From contig JAPMAC010000209.1 of the NCBI GenBank assembly GCA_028671895.1, positions 23,458,501-23,522,500 on the forward strand: a DNA stretch of 64,000 nucleotides, given 5' to 3'. The number at the start of each line of letters is the position of its first letter. Position 1 is the stretch's first letter. The position numbers were made by a program, and so were the translations under genes. Positions 12,228-22,790 of the stretch are shown in pieces. Below the pieces are notes generated by a model. It saw nothing but the letters and a program-made list of their open reading frames with translations. It made no database searches and was not told the DNA's origin. The stretch comes from Oenanthe sinensis. Lineage: Eukaryota; Streptophyta; Magnoliopsida; Apiales; Apiaceae.

Positions 12228-13508
12228 TTGACTAAAGGAGAGGTCGACCTACGAGTTGGCAATGGAGCAAAGGTTTCTGCTTTAGCTGTAGGAGCTTATT
12301 ATTTATCATTGCCCACTGGGCTTATTTTAGAACTTGAAAACTGTTTTTACGTGCATGCAATTTGCAAAAACATTATTTCAGTTTCTTGTTTGGACAAGAA
12401 AGGTTTTGCATTTACAATTCAGAACAATAGTTGTTCCTTTTCTTTGAATCATGTTACCTATGGGGTTGCACGTTTATTTAACGGTTTATATGTTCTTGAT
12501 TTAGACACTGCTGTCAATAATGTGAATAACAAACATCTTATAACTAATGACTCAAATCAAACATACCTCTGGTACTGTCGTTTAGACCATATAAATGAGA
12601 AGCGCATTTCCAAGTTACACAAGAATGGATACTTGGATAAGTTTGAATTTGAATCATACGAAACATGCAAACCTTGTCTCATTGGAAAAATGACTAAAGC
12701 TCCTTTTACTGGACAAGGTAAAAGAGCCACTGAACGATTAGAACTTATACATAGTGATGTAGTGGTCCTATGCGTACTATGGCAAGATGTGGTTTTTACT
12801 ACTTTATAACGTTTACTGATGATTTCAGTAGATATGGATATATATGTAACTTATGAAGAACAAATCCGACTCTTTTGAAAAGTTCCAAGAATACAAAGCT
12901 GAAGTAGAAAAACAAACTAGCGGAAGTATTAAGACTCTACGATCTGATCGTGGAGATGAATACTTAAGCCATGAATTTAAGAGTTTTTTAAAAGAGTGTG
13001 GTATTGTAGCACAACTCACTCCTCCTGGAACACTACAATGGAATGGAGTTTCTCAGATGAGGAATCGTACCTTGTTGGACATGGTGCGATCAGTGATGAG
13101 TCATGCAGATCTTCCAATTAGTTTCTGGGGCTATGTCCTGGAGACATATACATAAACCGAGTTCCTACTAAAACGGTTCAGAAGACTCCGTATAAAATAT
13201 GGACTGAGAAACTTCATAGAATGTCATTTATAAAAATTTGGGGATGTGAGGCATTTGTGAAACGTCTAAATTCTGACAAGCTAGGACCTAAATCCGAAAA
13301 ATATAACTTTGTGGGATACTCAATTGAAATAAAGGGTTATTCTTTCTCTAATCCTTCCGAGAACAAAGTGTTTGTTGCTCGAACTGCAGTGTTCCTTGAA
13401 AGAGAAATGCTTTCTAAGAAAGACAGTGGGAGGATTATAGATCTCGATGAAATTCGAGACCCACATGATAATATTGAAGCAATGGAGGAACCTGAGCAGA
13501 ATGTATAA
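12228..13508 (+). pseudogene. C2 integrase region, broken
   Basis: The pre-integrase domain (12228-12780) shows LWYCRLDHINEKRI and CKPCLIGKM. The first His of the HHCC zinc site is Tyr. A frameshift near 12780 separates it from the catalytic core (12853-13155), which retains LRSDRGDEYL with the second catalytic Asp. The position of the catalytic Glu reads Gln (NGVSQMRNRT). A further frameshift follows at about 13150, then the C-terminal part FIKIWGCEAFVKRL. Integrase would join cDNA ends to target DNA; this copy is inactive. Confidence 0.85.
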
Positions 13509-13592
13509 GAAAACAATATTGCTCAAGAAACACAGGTTATTCATAGGTCTGGTAGGATTCACCATGAGTCCGAGAGATATTATGGATTTCTC

Positions 13593-15214
13593 TTGACTCA
13601 AGATGGTGATGTGATGCTTGTGGAAGAAGACGAGCCTCTCACATACCAAGACGCTATGAACACTCCAGATTTTAAAAGATGGTTGGATGCCATGAAATCT
13701 GAGATGAAATCCATGTATACTAATCAAGTATGGACTTTAGTTGATCCACCTGAAGAGGTAAAACCTATAGGGTGCAAATGAGTTTTCAAAAAGAAGATCG
13801 ACATGGATGGTAACGTATAGACCTATAAGTCAATATTGGTGACAAAAGGTTTCAAGCAAATTCATGTTATTGACTATGATGAAACCTTTTCAACAGTGGC
13901 TATGGTCAAGTCCATCAGGATTTTGCTTGCTATAACTGCTTACTATGACTATGAAAACTGATAAATGGATGTCAAAACCGCTTTCTTAAATGGGAGCCTT
14001 GAAGAAGATGTGGATGTGTACATGACACAACCTGAGGATTTTATTGATCCAAAAGATGCTGGAAAGGTATGTAAGTTGCGTCGATCCATTTATGGATTGA
14101 GACAAGCCTCGAGGATATGGAACATTCATTTTGATGAAATTGTCAAAGAGTTTGAGTTTATTCAAAATGAAGATGAACCATGTGTTTACAAGAAGGTTAA
14201 TGGGAGCAATTTGGCATTCCTAGTATTATATATTGATGATATATTATTAATAGGGAATGACATTCCTTCTTTACATGCTGTTAAGACTTGGTTGAGTAAA
14301 AATTTCTCAATGAAAGACTTAGGCGATACGACGTATATTTTAGGAATCAGGATCTATAGAGATATATCAAGAAGAATGATCGGCCTAAGTCAGAGTACAT
14401 ACATTGACAAAGTTGTGCATCGATTTGGGATGCAAGAGGATAAAAGGGGATATGTTCAGATGTCTCATGGGATATCGATCTCGAAAGAAAACAGTCCTAA
14501 ATCATTGGATGATAAGGACCGTATGAGTAAAGTTCCATATGCATCAGCAATTGGTTCTATAATGTATGCAATGATATATACTCATCCTGCTGTCTCATAT
14601 GCTTTGAGAATGACGATTAGATACCAGTCTAATCCAGGTGAAGGTCACTGGAAAACAGTCAAGAATATTCTTAAGTACCTGAAGAGGACTAAAGATAAAT
14701 TCTTGGTATATGGAGGAGAAGGAAAGCTGGTTGTAAAAGGTTACACCGACGCTAGTTTCCAGACTGACAAGGATGATTCGATTTCTCAGTCTGGGTTTGT
14801 ATTTTGTCTAAATGGAGGTGCTGTAAGCTGGAAAAGTTCAAAGCAAGAGACGGTTGCCGATTCTACAATGGACGTTGAGTATATAGCTGCCTGTGAAGCA
14901 GCCAAGAAGGATGTTTGGATTCGGAAATTTATTGAAGGTCTTGGTGTAGTTCCTTCAGTCGTAGATCCGATAGATTTATACTGCGATAATAATGGAGCCA
15001 TTTCGCAGGCTAAGAAACCAAGATCTCATTCCCGAACAAAGCATATACTCATACGATATCATCTTCTTCGAGAGATTAATAATCGAGGGGATATATATGT
15101 AAAGTGTATATAAATGATAACATTGCAGATCCACTGACCAAGGTTGTGTCGCAGCAGAAGCACGAAGATCATACTAGTTTCATAGGTATTAGATACATGA
15201 GAAGTTGGCTCTAG
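13593..15214 (+). pseudogene. C2 reverse transcriptase-RNase H, broken
   Basis: RT starts with the copia pattern DFKRWLDAMKSEMKSM (about 13670) and is interrupted by stops near 13779-13781, 13818 and 13962. From 13965 a long open stretch carries MDVKTAFLNG, YGLRQASRIWN and the polymerase box YIDDILL (about 14228-14250), then RNase H with YTDAS, VEYIAACEAAK, CDNNGA and SHSRTKHI. The reading frame is lost at about 15108; the usual terminal block ADPLTK follows in another frame and ends at a TAG at 15212-15214. Confidence 0.9.
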
Positions 15215-15217
15215 TAC

Positions 15218-15228
15218 AAGTGGGAGAA
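15218..15228 (+). other. Polypurine tract of C2
   Basis: AAGTGGGAGAA directly precedes TGTTAG. This is the standard plus-strand primer layout for plant copia elements. Confidence 0.85.
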
Positions 15229-16722
15229 TGTTAGTATTGGTGTCCTAGAGACAATACTTTTATATTTTATTAAAAACAATTAAGGATTATATTTTATTTG
15301 ATTATTTAATTAATATTTATTATGTCTTTATTTACTGCTTTATAAATTGAAAAAATAATAAATGTCCTTGGAATATTAATACGTATTATATATCATTAAG
15401 TATGTGACTTAAAAATAAGATTATATGAATAGTATTTTATTCCTAAAATTCCTTAGTCGAGTATTATTATTATTTAAGGACAATAATAATGCAATAAGAC
15501 TAGTATGTTTGTTGACAGATGACCACATCTCATTGGTCATTGGTATGGTGATACTAAAGTCTAGAACATAAGTGCATGTCTCAATGCATGACACTGGAAA
15601 GACCCGTCATGAGATTCCACATGTTAATAAGTGTCATAAGAAATTCTCACTGTGATAATGATGTAATGATCCTCTGACTTGAAATCATTATATTTTTGTA
15701 CGAGAATTAATATACTTTGATTACACTCAAAGTTACCTTTAACTAGGTAATGATAAAGGTGGACATTGGGTATGCTATGAATTATATGAGAAATATGAAT
15801 GATAGATATAAGATTTAACCCTCCGATTTTAGGAGTGATATTATTGGCCTCTTTATTGAGTGAGACTATGAAATGTATGGTCGTGCTCAAATATTGATTT
15901 GTTTAATAGTCTACTTATTGATCAAGGAAACCGAGATTAAACATTGAAGAGGATGACACAATACATGCCTCGAGTTTGATCTATAATATAAGGTTAAATG
16001 GATTATATTACATTGCACATTATTCACGAAAGGTTTAATTGAATCACCAATTATTATTGTTACTTGGGTAACAATGATGTATTACTAGATGTCACTCATT
16101 GTTTATAATTTTATTATTAGATAATAAAATTATTGCCAATGTAATAATAATATAAAGGGTCACACACAAAGAACGTCTAAACGGAGCTTTATTTAAATTA
16201 TGAATTTAGATATTTTATTATTAGTTTGAATTTAATTATTGAATTAATTAAGTAGGACTTGATTAATTATATTAAAATTCGAGTTTAATAATAACCTAAA
16301 ATCAGAATGGGTTTTTTAAAAGCACATGGATTAGGGTTAAGCCCATTATCTCAAGCTCATATAAATTCATCATGATGTGTTTTAGAGAGCCTCACTTTTT
16401 CAGTTTATTTTATAAGAAAAACCCTAGCAGCTCTACAACTGAGAGAGGCTAGCAAGTGAGAGAGAGAAGAGATAAATCGGGGGTTGTTCATGGCTAGTAT
16501 CATCTTCGCTGATCGTTAGACGAATCAACGTTCATGTGGATACCGTTAAAGAGTAGTTCTTGAAGAAAGGGCTGTTGTTAAACATAAATTTATAAAGCTT
16601 CTAAGGTACATATTTCATTCACCATATTCATTCATACGTTATACGTGGATCCTGCGATAGAGTTTCAATTTTTTTTTGTTTTTACGTTAATTTCCCTGCG
16701 TTTACATGTTCGAAACCCTTCA
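15229..16722 (+). repeat. C2 3' LTR (full length)
   Basis: About 1494 bp, starting TGTTAGTATTGG after the polypurine tract and ending CCCTTCA. Its first 320 bp (15229-15548) are absent from the 5' LTR. The rest aligns with 8201-9402. A TATA-like TATAAATT is at 16360-16367. Confidence 0.85.
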
Positions 16723-16727
16723 GAGAG
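16723..16727. repeat. Target-site duplication GAGAG (right of C2)
   Basis: This is the partner of 8196-8200. Confidence 0.85.
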
Positions 16728-17469
16728 ATGATGAGGCCACATTGGTTGATATTGAAAAGGAGATAGTGAATCAATATAGAAGATCAATTGCTGAGGTTGA
16801 AGTTCAGGACCATGCCCAAAGAAGAATTCTCAATTTCTACAAGGACAGCCTCAAGATTCAAAAGATGCACATCACAGGAACCAAGGCAGCATTGAAGAGA
16901 ATTATAGATGATCTTGATTCCAACAAGACTCACTTTGATACTTATACTGATTCTAGACTAAATCTCTCCACACTACACAGAATTAAACAAAGGTTTGACA
17001 CTGAATCTATAGCCAAAAACAATGTTGTAGAATTGGAGAAAAGGGTCACTGCTATGGAAGTAAGTATGAATCAAATACTAGCAAACCAAGTCACTTTAGT
17101 CAAGCTTCTTAGCAGACTTTTAGAAACCCCTTCATCTTCTTAACCTTTAGACATTGTTGCTGATAACAAAAAGGATGAAGATAATGCTGATGAATTAAGG
17201 AGGGAGGTGGAAACTCAAATTAAGGCATCTGAAGCTGCAATATCTAAGAAAGATCCAAAGGCTCAGAAAAGGGAAATAGCTCAGAAAATTGTTCAACAGT
17301 TTGATGCTTTAGAAAGCAAAAACAAAGCCATAGATGCAGAAAAGGCAATTGCACTCATGCCTGAAATATTAGAAGTTATCAACTCAAGAGAAATAAGGAT
17401 GGATGAAGGTAGCTCATAGCCTGGTGACAGAAAAGAGAAGGGAATACTAACTGAAGATGGTAAAAAGAA
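16728..17469 (+). pseudogene. H ORF3, second visible segment (coiled-coil)
   Basis: The H frame resumes after C2, without a start codon of its own. The protein is charged and helical, with long heptad-like stretches (about 16740-17130 and 17200-17400), consistent with coiled coil. In-frame stops occur at 17141-17143 (TAA) and 17417-17419 (TAG); both could come from CAA or CAG. The segment is cut at 17469 by element X and continues at 32949. Confidence 0.75.
17465..17469. repeat. Target-site duplication AAGAA (left of X)
   Basis: AAGAA matches 32944-32948. The two copies flank the whole three-LTR composite, so A and C are its original outer ends. Confidence 0.85.
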
Positions 17470-18223
17470 TGAAAGTCATATGACTAGTCCTATTTGTAAT
17501 AAGTAGATGACAACTCAACTCAGTTAAGAAAGTGAAGTAAATAATAAATATTGAAGAAGAAATCAAGACAAGACAAGATACAAAGACCACTACAGCAGAA
17601 ATGAGAATCAACATTGTAGTTAGTCATCCGTGAACCAGACTAGTGCACAGGGTGTCAACAATGTCAGTGAAGATTCGTCATCAAAAAATTCAAGTGGTTA
17701 GAAAGGTTATTGTTGAAGAACAGAAGAGTTTTATCTACATCAACAATAGTCCTACAAGCAAGACTTTAATTTATTTCTCTATTAATTAATTAAATTAATT
17801 AGTTAATTTAATTAGTAAATTAATTCACTAAGAATTAATTTATTTCTTAAATTAATTAAAGGATTAATTAATTTAGAATTATTTTAGAATGAAGAAGACA
17901 GAAGCTGGAAGCTCAAGGGAAACAGCTAAACAGACCTGACGGTACTGACTTGAAGACAAGACGGTAAAAGAATTGACACGGAAGAAATGCAGAGTCATAT
18001 ATTCTTTAAAGTGGAACCCCGGTTGGAATTGATTTATCATTTGCAAGTCAAAAGGAGTTTGGTTCCAGACCATCAGAAGACCGCAGTTTAGAGCGTAAGG
18101 ATTTATTTTTATTAATAAATATTTTTTTAATTAGTAAATTATATTTACAAATATCTAAATAATATTAGATATTTATTTTTATAATTTCTGAATTAAATTA
18201 ATTATTTATTAATTAAAGATTAT
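17470..18223 (+). repeat. X LTR A, 5' part only
   Basis: It starts TGAAAGTCATATGAC directly after the target duplication, with no polypurine tract, as expected of a 5' LTR. It matches LTR B up to AAAGATTAT, then stops. The word array, TATA box and LTR end are missing. Confidence 0.88.
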
Positions 18224-18258
18224 TAATTAATTAAATTAAATAATATTATTTATTAATT
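18224..18258. other. Deletion junction with AT-rich filler
   Basis: About 35 bp of A/T sequence absent from both parental sequences at this point joins LTR A to the 3' internal region. It looks like filler left by end-joining repair. Confidence 0.6.
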
Positions 18259-19701
18259 TCTGACTGAATCAACATGCCTTCACAGGCGTCAGGAGGAAAC
18301 TTGGATCATGTGCTACATTATAGATCCTTGTCTCCCTCCCCAGATGGAACATATCTGGATTCCTAACGGAATAGATCATCTTAGATGATCAGCAACTCAT
18401 TAAATCTATTCCTGAAGCAATTCAGTTTTTAAAGTCAAATATTTTAATAGATTCAATTGAGGACGGGGATTTACGAAACCCCATTGCACCACCAGTGACC
18501 TCTCTTGAAGGGGCTATGGTGATCTTTCTTGCAGGTACAAAAGACTGTGTCATCCGTACTGAGAGAGAAATAGTGTTGTGAGAAAAGAGTGAAACACAAG
18601 TGAGAAAGAGTGAAAATATATATTCTATGAGTGAAACACTTAGAGAGTATATGAGCGAAACACTTGTCAGAAACACAAAGGAAAATCACACACTACCACA
18701 ATTACCAAATCCCATTCCCAATTCCTTGTTAAAGATTTCTAATGTTACTCAACTAAGGAGGATGAAATTTCTTCTGATATTAAGGCTTCTGAAGAGGATT
18801 ACTCAACTAAGGGGGAGAAGTATCCAAAGGGGAGAAGTGTTAAACAAAGATCCAAAGGGGAGAATTGTTGAACAAAGACTAAGACTTTTACCAGAAGAGG
18901 ATTACTCAATTGTTGAACAAGATCCAAATAAGGGGAGAATTGTTGAACAAGAAAAGGTGGTATATAACAACATGCTTGGATTGGATAGAACTAATGATTA
19001 TTTATTAATTCTTCTATTCCATTTGATTTTAGAAGATTCTTGTATATAGGATTAACCGGATTTTCTAAAATGCATAACATGTCATAGTTTGCATTTTTTA
19101 TATCTGCGATGGTTTAATGCTGTATGTATGCCATGGCTGTTGTTACCTCTTTTAAAATGGTTGGATAATTCACGTAAGGGGAGAATGAATTCACCTTGGG
19201 AGAGAAGTGAAGACAGAAGTTGGAGAAACAGAGGAGAAATGGTAAGAAGAGAACAAGACTTCATCCCTACCATCCTAAGGGGGAGTAGTGATGAGTCTGC
19301 GAAGTGAAGATGATTTAACTTGAAGATTTATCTTTCATCTTTCATTTCTAAGTTCACTCAAGAAATCTGGAAATGCAGAATCTGATCCAGAGAAACCAGC
19401 CACTGAAGATCTACCAATGACACCTGGTCACAAAAGTTAAACTCTAGAAGAAGGTGAAGTTGATACTTCTGAAGCTGGTAATGATAGGTAAGTCAAGATA
19501 GAACTTTGTTAAATATGTTCAGTCTAGAGGAACATCTATCTTATTTATCTATCACAATTGAAATCTGGAAATGTATTATATGATCCAGAAAACAATTTAT
19601 TATTTACAGTTCTTAAATGTCGTATTATTTTTCTTAGTTGTTAGTTGAGTTATCCTCTAGTAATTTGTGTGTTAAATGTTTAACAACAAATAGGGGGAGA
19701 T
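18259..19701 (+). repeat. X 3' internal end, first copy, with multiple polypurine tracts
   Basis: This is near-identical to 29821-31263, differing by a few single bases. It contains repeated polypurine-tract-like blocks: AAGGGGGAG or AAGGGGAG near 18809, 18828, 18857, 18937, 19177 and 19270, and the terminal AGGGGGAGAT at 19691-19701. Several extra polypurine tracts before the 3' LTR are a known Sirevirus feature. Reading frames here (for example 18600-19049) carry no recognisable domain and are probably not genes. Confidence 0.85.
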
Positions 19702-20604
19702 TGAAAGTCATATGACTAGTCCTATTTGTAATAAGTAGATGACAACTCAACTCAGTTAAGAAAGTGAAATAAATAATAAATATTGAAGAAGGAATCAAGA
19801 CAAGACAAGATACAAAGACCACTATAGCAGAAATGAGAATCAACATTGTAGTTAGTCATCCGTGAACCAGACCAGTGCACAGGGTGTCAACAATGTCAGT
19901 GAAGATTCGTCATCAAAAAGTTCAAGTGGTTAGAAAGGTTATTGTTGAAGAATAGAAGAGTTTTATCTACATCAACAATAGTCCTACAATCAAGACTTTA
20001 ATTTATTTCTCTATTAATTAATTAAATTAATTAGTTAATTTAATTAGTAAATTAATTCACTAAGAATTAATTTATTTCTTAAATTAATTAAAGGATTAAT
20101 TAATTTAGAATGAAGAAGACAGAAGCTGAAAGCTCAAGGGAAACAGCTAAACAGACCTGACGGTACTGACTTGAAGACAAGACGGTAAAAGAATTGACAC
20201 GGAAGAAATGCAGAGTCATATATTCTTTAAAATGGAACCCCGGTTGGAATTGATTTATCATTTGCAAGTCAAAAGGAGTTTGGTTCCAGACCATCAGAAG
20301 ACCGCAGTTTAGAGCGTAAGGATTTATTTTTATTAATAAATATTTTTTGAATTAGTAAATTATATTTATAAATATCTAAATAATATTAGATATTTATTTT
20401 TATAATTTCTGAATTAAATTAATTATTTATTAATTAAAGATTATAAGCTGTGCGGGTCTAAAAGCATTTCTACGGAGCTGATTCACTAAAAGACGAAATA
20501 GGCCCCTTTTCATTTGAAATTGAAGTTGGCAGGTGCAGATTTTTCAAGAACCAATCACATGATGCCACGTGTCAAAAGAAGAAGAAAGGAAGTGAATTGG
20601 CAGG

Positions 20605-20935
20605 TTTCTAAAATGTCTTACCGAAAGTTTACTAAAAGTCTTACCGAGCTGCTTTAAAAAGTCTTACCGAAAATTCAATAAGACATTTTTAAAAAGTCTT
20701 ACCGAGCAGTTTTAAAATGTCTTACCGAATTTTGAAATAAAAAAGGTCTTGCTGGGCATCAGAAAAAAGTCTTACCGACCAGAAAAGGTCTTACAGACCT
20801 TTTGAAAAGTCTTACCGAGCTTTTCAAAAGTCTTACCGACCATCAAAAGTCTTGCCCAGCAAATAAATAAAGTCTTGTTAGGCTATTTAAAAAGTCTTAC
20901 CGATTTTTTAAATAAGTTTTATTCAAATGTCTTGC
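20605..20935 (+). repeat. AAGTCTTACCGA array in X LTR B
   Basis: Twelve or more copies of AAGTCTTACCGA or close variants (GTCTTGCTGG, GTCTTACAGA) are spaced 12-35 bp apart just upstream of TATAAATA. The E1 LTR has the same array with CAT in place of CTT in the core. LTR C carries the same array at 32180-32510. Confidence 0.92.
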
Positions 20936-20948
20936 CAGCAGTTTTCTC

Positions 20949-20956
20949 TATAAATA
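20949..20956 (+). promoter_or_regulatory. TATA box of X LTR B
   Basis: TATAAATA followed by TGAGGAG. The equivalent in LTR C is at 32523-32530. Confidence 0.75.
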
Positions 20957-21371
20957 TGAGGAGATTGGTTTCATTTTTCAAGAGTAGAAAAACTTACAAA
21001 TTCAGCAATTTGTCTGCAACGTTATATTCACAGACTTTCTGTGCTAGTTTGGTTTTAATTCCTTAAGTAGAACAATTCATGTCAAATTTGTTCTAGGAAT
21101 TAAAAGTTTATTCTACCGAATATTGTAACACCATTTCAAGTTTAATATAATTATTTAACTTGAATCTTGTGTACTTACTTGCTAATTTTCTATATCTTAA
21201 ATGTTTAATCCTAAAAATAGAAAGCTAGTAAGTCAGCCTCCCAAACACTACAAGGACTCGAACCCTCAGCTTTAGCAATAATTTAATTTCGCAAATTCAG
21301 AAAAGAATTTTAAATTGTTGTCAGTATCGCATTCAACCCCCCCTTCTACGATACTTCCGGGACCCAACAAT

Positions 21372-21383
21372 TGGTATCAGAGC
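21372..21383 (+). other. Primer binding site (initiator tRNA-Met), X
   Basis: TGGTATCAGAGC follows LTR B after two bases. It is complementary to the 3' end of initiator tRNA-Met and primes minus-strand synthesis. Confidence 0.95.
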
Positions 21384-21469
21384 AAGCTGATTGATATACA
21401 AATCAAGATCCGCAGTCCAGTGAAGCTCAGGGTACCTAACCTGTTTTGAACTCTGAATGTCTAGAGGCC

Positions 21470-22790
21470 TTGTTAAATAAATTTAGTTTATAAATTTAAA
21501 TTTAGATAAATTTATTTTATAAATGTTATTTAAAATAAATTTATTTTGTGAATTTAATTTAAATGAGTTTATTATTGAAACTTGAAAAAGTTTCTTCTAT
21601 AAACTTAATTTAAATAAGTTTACTTTATAAATTTTAATTTAAATAAATTTATTCTTTAAATTTAAATAGATTTCCTTTTATAATTTAAATTTATTTAGAT
21701 AATTTTATTTTATAAATTTAAATTTAGATAAATTTATTTTATAAATGTTATTTAAAATAAATTTATTTTGTGAATTTAATTTAAATGAGTTTATTATTTA
21801 AACTTGAAAAAGTTTCTTTTATAAACTTAATTTAAATAACTTTACTTTATAAATTTTAATTTAAATAAATTTATTCTTTAAATTTAAATAGATTTCATTT
21901 TATAATTTAAATTTGTTTAGATAATTTTATTTTATAAATTTAACTTTAGATAAATTTATTTTATAAATGTTATTTAAAATAAATTTATTTTGTGAATTTA
22001 ATTTAAATGAGTTTATTATTTAAACTTGAAAAAGTTTCTTTTATAAACTTAATTTAAATAACTTTACTTTATAAATTTTAATTTAAATAAATTTATTCTT
22101 TAAATTTAAATAGATTTCCTTTTATAATTTAAATTTGTTTAGATAATTTTATTTTATAAATTTAACTTTAGATAAATTTATTTTATAAATGTTATTTAAA
22201 ATAAATTTATTTTGTAAATTTAATTTAAATGAGTTTATTATTTAAACTTGAAAAAGTTTGTTTTATAAACTTAATTTAAATAAGTTTACTTTATAAATTT
22301 TAATTTAAATAAATTTATTCTTTAAATTTAAATAGACTTACTTTTATAATTTAAATTTATTTAGATAATTTTATTTTATAAATTTAAATTTAGATAAATT
22401 TATTTTATAAATATTATTTAAAATAAATTTATTTTGTGAATTTAATTTAAATGAGTTTATTATTGAAACTTGAAAAAGTTTCTTTTATAAACTTAATTTA
22501 AATAAGTTTACTTTATAAATTTTAATTTAAATAAATTTATTCTTTAAATTTAAATAGATTTCCTTTTATAATTTAAATTTATTTAGATAATTTTATTTTA
22601 TAAATTTAAATTTAGATAAATTTATTTTATAAATTTTATTTAAAATAAATTTATTTTGTGAATTTAATTTAAATGAGTTTATTATCTAAACTTGAAAAAG
22701 GTTTATTTTATAAACTTAATTTAAATGAATTTATTTTATAAATTTAATTTAAGTAAATTTATTAGGATAATTTATATAGATTTAATTTAT
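21470..22790. repeat. 222-bp tandem repeat array in X leader
   Basis: A/T-only-looking units recur with a period of exactly 222 bp: the block GATAAATTTATTTTATAAAT starts at 21505, 21727, 21949, 22171, 22393 and 22615 (the fourth base pattern is constant, with single substitutions). About six units are present, the last degenerating after about 22690. Each unit is itself built from shorter AATTTAAATAAATTTATT-like pieces. No coding frame runs through it. Confidence 0.95.

Larger units (their letters stand above)
8201..16722 (+). mobile_element. C2: complete but defective Ty1/copia element with unequal LTRs
   Basis: C2 is an 8.5-kb copia element inserted in H ORF3, flanked by GAGAG. Order: 5' LTR, degenerate tRNA-Met binding site, a 1.8-kb leader, gag, protease, integrase, RT, RNase H, polypurine tract, 3' LTR. 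It has no ORF3 and no Sirevirus word array, so it belongs to a different copia lineage. The 5' LTR starts at an internal point of the 3' LTR (equivalent to 15549) and lacks the first 320 bp of U3, yet the target duplication abuts it. All genes carry stops or shifts. Confidence 0.88.
19702..21369 (+). repeat. X LTR B (full)
   Basis: 1668 bp, TGAAAG...CCCAACA, followed by the primer binding site, so it serves as 5' LTR of the second unit and 3' LTR of the first. It holds an AT-rich block (19995-20110), the AAGTCTTACCGA array (20605-20935), a TATA box at 20949-20956 and a C-run at about 21338-21344. It lacks 11 bp present in LTRs A and C near 20110. Confidence 0.92.

Noticed and set aside
18422..19307. 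Mid-sized open frames on both strands in the X 3' internal end, repeated at 29984-30869
   Set aside because: They carry no domain, overlap each other on both strands, and are conserved only because the whole segment is duplicated.
21372..21383. tRNA gene fragment
   Set aside because: TGGTATCAGAGC is the retrotransposon primer binding site. No cloverleaf or tRNA body is present.
21470..22790. 222-bp array as a centromeric satellite
   Set aside because: It is one short array inside a retrotransposon leader, directly after the primer binding site, so a satellite locus is not supported.
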